Below, in pieces: positions 6,257 to 12,014 of a stretch of DNA of 12,014 bases (position 1 is its first letter; every line of letters starts with the position of its first letter). The translations under genes were made by a program, and so were the position numbers. Source of the DNA: an uncultured Collinsella sp. (GTDB taxonomy: Bacteria > Actinomycetota > Coriobacteriia > Coriobacteriales > Coriobacteriaceae). The stretch spans positions 1-12,014 of the forward strand of contig CAKUCJ010000016.1 of the NCBI GenBank assembly GCA_934643435.1. Reading direction: 5' to 3'. The notes under the pieces are model-generated. The model was not told the DNA's origin and made no database searches. It saw nothing but the letters and a program-made list of their open reading frames with translations.

Positions 6257-7924
6257 CTACTCTGTATGGCTGCCACCTCCCCGCTTGATCAGGAGCGCGA
6301 CCATGAGGAGTGCGGCTCCGGCGGCCGCTGCGGCGGCCGCGGCGTACATTGCCATATCGCCTGTCGAGGGCATAAAGCCTCCGGTGATAGTGCTAGGGGA
6401 CGTGCCGGTGGGCGTGTTGATGAGCGACGCCTCCAGGCTGCCCGTCGACCCGTCCGCGTTGTCGGCGCGCAGGGGCGACTCTGCCGTGATGGTGAGCTTG
6501 GGCTTGGCGGCGGCCACCTGGTCGACGTCCAGGCCCTCGGCCTTGACCGTCACGGAGCGCGTACCCTCAAAGGCGGTGTAGCCCTTGGGCGCCTTGAGCT
6601 CGCGGACCTCCAGCTTGCCCGAGTCCACGCCCGAGACGGTCACGCGGCCGTCCTCGCCCGTGGTGACGGTAGCCTTGCCCTCCGCATCCCACGTGCCATC
6701 GGCCGCGAGCGTGCGACCGCGGTCGTCGGTGATGCTCAGGACCGCCCCGGGCAGCGGCTTGTCGCCGTCGCTGCCGCGCTTGGTGAGCTCGAGATCCCAG
6801 GTGTAGGCCGTCGCGTCATCGCTCGGCGTGTGGGTGAAGCCGGCGTCGCCGGACTGGTCGGCAAAGGGAGAGCGCGGGTAGCGCAGGTAGACCTCGTTGG
6901 GGTTGCCCTTGGCGATGCCGTGATTGCAGCCGCTGTTGAGCGGCGCGTTGTACACGGCGACCACGCGGGCGCCCGTGTTGAAGGCATCGGCCCCGCCGAG
7001 TGCGGCGATGAGGTCGCCGGTGCGCACGGTGAAGGTTCCGTCCGCGGCCACCTTGATGGAGCACTGGGCCGTGATGTCGGTCCAGCCCTGCGCGGGCTCG
7101 GTGCCGGCGCGGCCGTCCTTGCCGGTCGAGACGGCGTCGAAGTTGCCGTCCGCGCCCGCCGCCACGTACACGTGCATGCTCGCTGCGACCTTGGAGGGGT
7201 CAAGACCGGCGCTCATGGCGTCGACGAACTGCACCGCGTAGGTGTCGTAGGCGGAAAGCCCCACCGGGACCGTGGCCGAGAGGCGCCAGTACAGGTCGTC
7301 GCCGACCGTGGCGTCGGCGGCCTTCTGCCATGCGGCGGTGCTGTCCTCCAGCACGTGCTTGGCCACCTTGGGCGTCGCGGCCTTGGGCTTGACGGTGACG
7401 GCGCTGCCGCCGACCAGGGCCATGATCGGCGCGGTGCCGGCCTCGTTCTGTGCGATGGCGTCGTCGTCGGCGACGATGAGCCAGTAGCCGCAGGGCAACT
7501 CGGCCGCCACGCCCGCGTTAAGGGGCACGGACACGGCGCCGGAGCTCTGGAGGGAACGAGCGAGCTGTGCGCTCAGCGCGCTCGTAAGGTGGGAATCGTC
7601 GTTGAGCCACTCGGCAGCTTCCTGCGCGGTGGTCTGCGACTTGGGCATGCCGGCGCTGTGCAGCACAGGCAGGACGGCGTCGCGCGCGGCGCCGTTTGCC
7701 CAGGCGAGGTCGGTGGCGATCTTGGCGTCGCTGTCGCCGTCGACGACATTGGCGCTAAAGATCTGGTAGGCGTCGTAGCTGCTCGCCACGGTGCCGCTCA
7801 CCGTGATGGAACCGGTCGAGGTCGGCGCGGCCTGCGCGGAAGCGGGGAACACAACCGCGCAGGTGCCGATCAAGAGGGCAAGCAGCGCAAACAAGATCGG
7901 GAAGGAGCTAACATTCTTATTCAC
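6257..7924 (-). CDS. Ancillary (minor or basal) pilin with MPSTG sorting signal
   Basis: A 555-residue secreted pilin with the same plan as the backbone subunit. It has a signal peptide (1-32, ending AQA/AP), an N-terminal domain with YDAYQIFSANVVDGD (50-64), a TPKVAKHV pilin-type motif (K189), a D2-like domain ending NEVYLRYPRSPF, and a CnaB-type domain from LTKRGSDG (K382) to the E-box EVRELKAPKGY (E442). The C-terminus is MPSTG (518-522), an Ala-rich membrane span and KRGGG. Met replaces Leu in the sorting motif. The start is a GTG at 7924, about 10 bases after AAGGGG; it overlaps the adhesin stop by 8 bp, which suggests translational coupling. The GTG at 7933 is possible but lies on the ribosome binding site. 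The gene is much richer in GC than both neighbours. Whether it is a basal or a side subunit cannot be told from sequence. Confidence 0.9.
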   Translation of the reverse strand: MNKNVSSFPILFALLALLIGTCAVVFPASAQAAPTSTGSITVSGTVASSYDAYQIFSANVVDGDSDAKIATDLAWANGAARDAVLPVLHSAGMPKSQTTAQEAAEWLNDDSHLTSALSAQLARSLQSSGAVSVPLNAGVAAELPCGYWLIVADDDAIAQNEAGTAPIMALVGGSAVTVKPKAATPKVAKHVLEDSTAAWQKAADATVGDDLYWRLSATVPVGLSAYDTYAVQFVDAMSAGLDPSKVAASMHVYVAAGADGNFDAVSTGKDGRAGTEPAQGWTDITAQCSIKVAADGTFTVRTGDLIAALGGADAFNTGARVVAVYNAPLNSGCNHGIAKGNPNEVYLRYPRSPFADQSGDAGFTHTPSDDATAYTWDLELTKRGSDGDKPLPGAVLSITDDRGRTLAADGTWDAEGKATVTTGEDGRVTVSGVDSGKLEVRELKAPKGYTAFEGTRSVTVKAEGLDVDQVAAAKPKLTITAESPLRADNADGSTGSLEASLINTPTGTSPSTITGGFMPSTGDMAMYAAAAAAAAGAALLMVALLIKRGGGSHTE

Positions 7925-10900
7925 GACGCTCACCCCCCTTCGCATTCGCCTTGCGACGAATGTGCATCCAGGCCGCAGCAGCGCAAAGCACCGCCGCGCC
8001 GGCAAGGTACGTCAGAGTGACGCCCGACATACCAGAAAGGGGCAAAGAGGTGGAGTAGGTGTTGGCGAAGGTGGGGGTGGACTCAGTGAGGTCGTGGTCA
8101 GCGGTATCGTCGTTTGCCCATTTACCGTCGGAGCCAACGGTCCCCTTCCTATAGGTCACCTTACAGCCGATGTTCCCATTGGCATCGTCCGTTGCAACAA
8201 CCGTGAACTTATAGACCGAATTATCGAACTTGTAATGCGAGAAAATCGAGCTATCGTCCTTCTCGCACATATAGTACGTGAAGGTCTTGGAAGCGCCACG
8301 GCCCGGAACATCAGTATCATTCTTCTTCAAGCTGTCAAGCGTGTAAGTAATCGTGGGGAAGTCCTTGGTCTGAGGATTGCCGCCACCGGCAGAGGTCGAG
8401 ACGGTCTTGACGCTGTCGCCCGTAAAGTTCTCGTTATCCGCAAACTTAAGCGTGAACTCCTTCATCTCGCCACCCTTAACGACCTTAGTCGCCTTGGGAG
8501 TCCAAGAGCCGCTGGAGGTGTACTGAGTGTATTCGTTAGTGAAGGTAGTATCGTTCGTCAGCTGAATCGAAACAACGTCGTTGTTGGAAGTTCCGTTCAC
8601 CGTAGACACCGAAGCTTTGCCATTTTCTGTCTTCGTGATCTTTACGCTATCAACTTTGTAATAGGTGTAGTGAATGTCGAGTACGTCATGCGACTTGCTC
8701 GTGTCCTCCGTGACCGTAGGCTCAATCTTGTAGATGGTCTTGCTATAGGTAATGTCTTTTTCGGCACCCGGCTTCTCCACCAGATAGTAGACAGGATTGG
8801 TATCGGCATAAACCTCGCCCAGGTCGAAGGTAAAGCTGCCATTTGTTTCATTTTGAGCCGTATCGACCACCCGGCAACCGTTGGGCTGCAGTGCACCTTT
8901 GTCGTTAAACGAGGGGGCCTGCAGGTTCGAACCTTGCTTGAGCAGTTCGAACTCGAACTCGCCCTTCTTGAGATTACGGCCCACCAGCGCCTTGCTGCCC
9001 GTGAGCTTCATCTTGGGGTACACGCTCACCTGCGTGGTGGAGCCAGCGATTACGTTGCCGTTGGTCATGATTCCGCCTCCGTGGATGTTGGAGCGGTTGC
9101 CCGTGATGAAGAGGGACGCAGCCGCGGTAGCAGCATCCATATCTTCCTGAATCGGCTCAGATTTAAGGCCAATCATGTACTTAGCTTGGGCGCCCTCGTA
9201 CTTGCCGATAGACGTTGGTGTTTTGTCGATCGTGCCCGACCAGTTAGCAGCTCCGCCACCAAGCATCTGTCCCGTTACGGCAGCGATATACGGCAGCGAT
9301 TCAGCGTTAGCACTATCGCGAATAAGAAAAAGATCCTGGTGACCGGCTATTTTAAAGTCTTCAGTTATTTCGCCGCCCTTATCATCCTCCTTATTGAAAT
9401 CCCAGTCCTCGCTCTTCCCATTACTGCCGCCCGATCGGTTATAACCCCTACCGTCAGGTTTACCGTCAAAATTACCGAAAATCGCGATGCCATTGGTATC
9501 GGTAATGGCAGTCTTACCAGTCGGGCAAGCGGCAAACCCGCCGCCAAAGCCATTGGCATGATTGTTGGTAATCAGCGCGTTATATATCCCGAGGCTTGCC
9601 GGCTGAACGTTGTTGTCGCTGCTGCCCTGGACGAATACGCCACCGCCGCCCCAGTCGTTGGTGGTATTGGTCGTATTGTTAGTGATGTAGGCTTTCTTGT
9701 CGCTCACATTAAAATCGCCAACTGTAGGCGCAGCGATACGGATGCCGCCACCCTCTGAGTTTTGCGCCACATTGCTGGCGATGATTCCACCAGAAAACGT
9801 AAACCCGGAAAGAGCACTATTCCAAGCGCCAGCATAAACGCCGCCGCCAGCCTCGGCAGAGTAGTTGCCCGTGATGTAACCGCCTGCAATTGTGAGAATG
9901 CCGCCATTCCAAGCAGCAATGCCGCCACCACCGTGACAACCGTTGCCGAGATGCTTCGTGGAGTCTACCCAATCCTTGTAGAACTGATAATTATTGTTGG
10001 TAATGTAACCTTTCGTAATGGTCACACTAGAGTTCTCAGCACAAATTCCCGCGCCATAACCGCTTTGATAATCATTTGTACCGTTACCGGAGATAATACC
10101 GTCAGTCATTTCTACCGTAGAATCCTTGGCATAAACGCCGCCGCCACTGGGGGCATAGTTACCAGCGATTACGCCGCCAGAGATCTCCAGGGTTGAGCTA
10201 ATGACATGAATTCCAGCACCACAACCACTGTTGCCCACAGAAGCACCACAAACGTATCCGCCACTCACGTTGACGATAGAGCGATTCTCGGCATGGATAA
10301 GGTGACCAACGTTGCGATTTTTCTCTTGAGTAAGCACGCCACTCTGAAGGTTAAACGTACAGCCCTCACCATTGAGATTGATGAGACTCACTCTGTTGCT
10401 GCTGTTGCACGCCACGATGGCACCACCGATAGTCACTTCGTGTCTATAAAGAGCCTCAGTAGTGCTGATACCGTCTTCATTAACAGACGATCCAGTTACG
10501 TAATAAATGAGCTTGTCCGGAATTTTAGAAGTCTCATCGTAAACCACAGAGGCAAGGTTGGCATTTTTGCTGAGTGCGCTGTCAGAGCATTCAAAGTCGC
10601 TGGCGATCGGATTGTCCACTGGAGCTTGCTGACTGTCCATGACGGTTAACGTTGCACTGCCGGTGATATTGAACAGGGATCGATTATCACTTGTATGTGT
10701 AATCTTGTGGCCGTTAAGGTCAATTACGGTTTCGCCATGGTTGAGCGTAATAGTGCCCGCGTACTCAAGATTCTCAGTGAGACGGTAGCTACCAGGCGTT
10801 CCGTCTTCTCCGAATTGATTATGGATGTTGTTTTGATTTAGCTCGGTAAAGTCGTCCTCAGCGGTCGGCACGACATCATTCTCATCATTGGCGCCATCAT

Positions 10901-11234
10901 CCGCAGGCTGCTCAGCACTTTTTGCTCCCGTGTCATCAGACGACGGGGCCGCCGCGACAGCGTCGCCGGTCTCGCCACCCTCACCGTCGTCGCTAATCTG
11001 GTTTTCGGCGTCCCCGTTGTTGGTGTTTTCTACACCAGTAGACTCACTTGAGGAATCCCCCGTCACAGTTCCCTCGGTAAAAGCTGCCTGGGCATCGTTG
11101 GCAATGGCCTGCGAAATCGGAGGCATGACGAGCGACAGTACCAGGCTCAACACGGAGGCTCCGCACAAAACGCCTGCCAGTACACGGCGCGTCGCTTTAT
11201 TACTCTGCTTAGATTTGTCTGAATTTGCTTTCAT
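7917..11234 (-). CDS. Large LPxTG-type surface adhesin: beta-helix plus two Spy0128-like pilin domains
   Basis: A 1105-residue cell-surface protein and the likely tip adhesin of the pilus. Residues 1-50 are a long signal peptide. Residues 52-128 are acidic, rich in Ser/Gly/Asp/Glu and probably disordered. About 150-725 is a right-handed parallel beta-helix with repeated GGG(I/V) turns (for example 364-367, 463-466, 495-498, 719-721) and ISGN/ITNN/ITGN ends, resembling chlamydial Pmp GGA(I/V/L)-FxxN repeats. Then VSVYPK (736-741) and two Spy0128/FctA-like domains: the first with K748 and N900 (TFTNEY), the second with K917 and N1058 (FANTY), plausible isopeptide pairs. The sorting signal is LPLSG (1064-1068), a membrane span and RRK. 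The mature ectodomain has 11 cysteines. The ATG at 11234 follows GGGGAGGAG by six bases. It is the first gene of the pilus-substrate operon. The ligand cannot be inferred. Confidence 0.92.
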   Translation of the reverse strand: MKANSDKSKQSNKATRRVLAGVLCGASVLSLVLSLVMPPISQAIANDAQAAFTEGTVTGDSSSESTGVENTNNGDAENQISDDGEGGETGDAVAAAPSSDDTGAKSAEQPADDGANDENDVVPTAEDDFTELNQNNIHNQFGEDGTPGSYRLTENLEYAGTITLNHGETVIDLNGHKITHTSDNRSLFNITGSATLTVMDSQQAPVDNPIASDFECSDSALSKNANLASVVYDETSKIPDKLIYYVTGSSVNEDGISTTEALYRHEVTIGGAIVACNSSNRVSLINLNGEGCTFNLQSGVLTQEKNRNVGHLIHAENRSIVNVSGGYVCGASVGNSGCGAGIHVISSTLEISGGVIAGNYAPSGGGVYAKDSTVEMTDGIISGNGTNDYQSGYGAGICAENSSVTITKGYITNNNYQFYKDWVDSTKHLGNGCHGGGGIAAWNGGILTIAGGYITGNYSAEAGGGVYAGAWNSALSGFTFSGGIIASNVAQNSEGGGIRIAAPTVGDFNVSDKKAYITNNTTNTTNDWGGGGVFVQGSSDNNVQPASLGIYNALITNNHANGFGGGFAACPTGKTAITDTNGIAIFGNFDGKPDGRGYNRSGGSNGKSEDWDFNKEDDKGGEITEDFKIAGHQDLFLIRDSANAESLPYIAAVTGQMLGGGAANWSGTIDKTPTSIGKYEGAQAKYMIGLKSEPIQEDMDAATAAASLFITGNRSNIHGGGIMTNGNVIAGSTTQVSVYPKMKLTGSKALVGRNLKKGEFEFELLKQGSNLQAPSFNDKGALQPNGCRVVDTAQNETNGSFTFDLGEVYADTNPVYYLVEKPGAEKDITYSKTIYKIEPTVTEDTSKSHDVLDIHYTYYKVDSVKITKTENGKASVSTVNGTSNNDVVSIQLTNDTTFTNEYTQYTSSGSWTPKATKVVKGGEMKEFTLKFADNENFTGDSVKTVSTSAGGGNPQTKDFPTITYTLDSLKKNDTDVPGRGASKTFTYYMCEKDDSSIFSHYKFDNSVYKFTVVATDDANGNIGCKVTYRKGTVGSDGKWANDDTADHDLTESTPTFANTYSTSLPLSGMSGVTLTYLAGAAVLCAAAAWMHIRRKANAKGGERRE

Positions 11235-11249
11235 CGATGTCTCCTCCCC
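11235..11249 (-). promoter_or_regulatory. Strong adhesin ribosome binding site
   Basis: The minus strand reads GGGGAGGAG (11249-11241) then ACATCG and ATG. It is close to a perfect Shine-Dalgarno sequence at ideal spacing and fixes the adhesin start. Confidence 0.8.
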
Positions 11250-11289
11250 AAGAGACCGCGATCTTGCTCTTTCACCATCAAACGTATCT

Positions 11290-11308
11290 GCGCAATCTGT
11301 AATTGCGC
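11290..11308 (-). promoter_or_regulatory. Leader hairpin in the adhesin 5' untranslated region
   Basis: GCGCAAT (11290-11296) pairs perfectly with ATTGCGC (11302-11308) around a five-base loop. It would sit near the 5' end of an mRNA started from the candidate promoter, about 40 bases ahead of the ribosome binding site. It has no T-run, so a stabilising or protein-binding role is more likely than termination. Confidence 0.4.
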
Positions 11309-11323
11309 TCGCTTAATAATGCT

Positions 11324-11353
11324 ATTGTAATTATTGTTTAAACATCTGTGCAA
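11324..11353 (-). promoter_or_regulatory. Candidate promoter of the pilus-substrate operon
   Basis: On the minus strand TTGCAC (11353-11348) is followed after 18 bp by TACAAT (11329-11324), which matches five of six -10 bases. The -35 match is weak. An alternative pair is TTGTCA (11397-11392) with TACAAA 18 bp further on. Both lie in the AT-rich stretch before the adhesin and would give leaders of roughly 80-130 bases. Which one is used cannot be decided by reading. Confidence 0.4.
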
Positions 11354-11501
11354 CAAAAACCGATAGTTTTGTAGCGAGTTCTCAATTCTCTTGACAATTG
11401 TTCAGATTTGCCTTCGTTTATTCGCTATAAATTGTCTGTTTCTACTGGTAATTAAGTTAGTTATCAGTTTTTTAATAGCATTTTACTTATCTGCACAACA
11501 T

Positions 11502-11517
11502 TTTGCTCAAGAGCAAA
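11502..11517. repeat. 16-base dyad, candidate operator
   Basis: TTTGCTC and GAGCAAA flank a central AA. It lies about 150-200 bp upstream of the candidate adhesin promoters and just beside a second dyad at 11528-11546. Its size and symmetry fit a dimeric regulator site, but no partner regulator is in the window. Confidence 0.35.
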
Positions 11518-11527
11518 CATCCTGTGA

Positions 11528-11546
11528 ACGGTCGAAAATCGACCGT
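11528..11546. repeat. 8-bp inverted repeat with 3-base loop
   Basis: ACGGTCGA (11528-11535) and TCGACCGT (11539-11546) flank AAA. There is no T-run on either side. It may be a regulator-binding dyad or a short RNA hairpin; the neighbouring GGTAGG (11551-11556) and CCTACC (11577-11582) can form a further stem. Confidence 0.4.
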
Positions 11547-11695
11547 GAGCGGTAGGTCATTAACCGGGAAGAATATCCTACCAAACTGATGAGAATATCT
11601 TTTACCCATCGGTAGCCAGAAGCGTGATGTTCAGGCAACCAAATTTGAATTTGCGCGCAGATTTTAAGCATCAATTCGCCCAAATCGCCTGAGGT

Positions 11696-11727
11696 CACCG
11701 CAAAAGAGCCTGTCCCCTTTTGCGGTG
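11696..11727 (-). repeat. Hairpin with GCCTGTCCCC loop core, copy 2
   Basis: CACCGCAAAA (11696-11705) pairs perfectly with TTTTGCGGTG (11718-11727) around GAGCCTGTCCCC. It begins 14 bp after the HAD gene stop on the coding strand, the same placement as copy 1 after the sortase gene. Both copies are followed on the plus strand by GGTTC. No T-run follows on the minus strand. Confidence 0.8.
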
Positions 11728-11741
11728 GTTCTCCCCCAGCG

Positions 11742-12014
11742 CTACAGCAGATGTTCCTCGATAAAGATCGCGATGCCGTCTTCGTCGTTGCTCGCGGTCA
11801 CAAAGTCGGCGGCGGTGCGGGTGGCGTCGCTGCCGTTTGCCATGGCCACGCCCACGCCAGCGTCGGCCACCATGCAGGTGTCGTTATCGGCATCACCAAA
11901 CACGCAGATGTTCGTAAGCTCCATGTCGTTGAGCTCCGCCACGCGCACAAGGCCGCGCGTCTTGGACACGCGCGGATCCATGAACTCGTAGAGCCGCTGC
12001 GTGGTTTGCAGGGC
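11742..12014 (-). CDS. Cof-type HAD-superfamily phosphatase, C-terminal end
   Basis: Only the last 90 residues are in the window; the start lies beyond base 12014. The visible part carries HAD motif III, a lysine in SKTRGLVRVAE, and motif IV, GDADND within ICVFGDADNDTCMVADAG. Then comes GVAMANGSDATRTAADFVTASNDEDGIAIFIEEHLL, the usual ending of the IIB (Cof) subfamily, which dephosphorylates sugar phosphates and related small metabolites in the cytoplasm. The substrate cannot be told because the cap domain is not visible. It is read in the same direction as the pilus genes but separated from them by about 500 bp, so it is probably not part of that operon. Confidence 0.92.
   Translation of the reverse strand, partial: ALQTTQRLYEFMDPRVSKTRGLVRVAELNDMELTNICVFGDADNDTCMVADAGVGVAMANGSDATRTAADFVTASNDEDGIAIFIEEHLL

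Larger units (their letters stand above)
11235..11741. other. 507-bp AT-rich region upstream of the pilus operon
   Basis: No supportable gene is present. From the adhesin side outward it holds the adhesin ribosome binding site, a leader hairpin (11290-11308), candidate promoter boxes (11324-11353), two dyads (11502-11517 and 11528-11546) and the GCCTGTCCCC-loop hairpin after the HAD stop (11696-11727). The core is very AT-rich: 19 of 60 bases are G or C in 11401-11460. A 63-codon minus-strand frame at 11507-11698 crosses the dyads and is treated as unproven. Confidence 0.7.

Noticed and set aside
11391..11431. Plus-strand promoter with a perfect TTGACA at 11391-11396 and TATAAA at 11426-11431
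   Set aside because: The spacing is 29 bp, far beyond the 16-19 bp range, and no plus-strand gene follows.
11551..11616. CTGATGAG core beside a GGTAGG/CCTACC stem, resembling a hammerhead ribozyme
   Set aside because: The required GAAA segment after stem II and a matching cleavage site are not present in either direction.
1..12014. CRISPR arrays, tRNA or rRNA genes, insertion sequences, phage genes
   Set aside because: No regularly spaced repeats, no cloverleaf or rRNA-like segments and no transposase or integrase frames were seen.

Overview
Every gene in this window is read from the minus strand, so transcription runs from high to low coordinates. The housekeeping genes are GC-rich (43 of 60 bases are G or C in 6481-6540, inside the second pilin gene). 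Together with the gene content, namely gatC-gatA-gatB with an unusual GatB insertion next to a sortase-assembled pilus locus, this suggests a high-GC, Gram-positive gut actinobacterium of the Coriobacteriia. Collinsella is my best guess. The assignment rests on the look of the proteins; no database was searched.

In transcription order, the window opens with the 3' end of a Cof-type HAD phosphatase gene (11742-12014). A roughly 500-bp AT-rich gap follows, holding a short hairpin just after the HAD stop, two dyads and a candidate promoter. Next come three surface-protein genes: a 1105-residue adhesin (7917-11234), a 555-residue ancillary pilin (6257-7924) whose start overlaps the adhesin stop by 8 bp, and a 589-residue backbone pilin (4379-6148). 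A 510-bp gap with several hairpins, one of them a convincing rho-independent terminator, separates the backbone pilin from a class C sortase (2927-3865). A 286-bp spacer with repeated inverted repeats leads to gatC (2329-2640), gatA (815-2329) and the first 271 codons of gatB (1-815).

The adhesin, ancillary pilin, backbone pilin and sortase form a complete covalent-pilus locus. All three substrates have a signal peptide and a C-terminal sorting signal (LPLSG, MPSTG and LPLTG respectively), and the class C sortase would polymerise them. The adhesin is the most distinctive protein: a long right-handed beta-helix built from GGG(I/V) and xxN repeats, followed by two Spy0128-like isopeptide domains, with a VxVYPK pilin-type motif at the junction. 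The gat genes encode the amidotransferase that makes Gln-tRNA(Gln) and/or Asn-tRNA(Asn); they form a separate, tightly coupled operon with its own promoter.

The most interesting non-coding signal is a pair of short hairpins at 2881-2913 and 11696-11727. Each lies 13-14 bp after a stop codon, they share the loop core GCCTGTCCCC, and their stems differ by paired (compensatory) changes. That is the signature of a dispersed, structurally selected repeat family.
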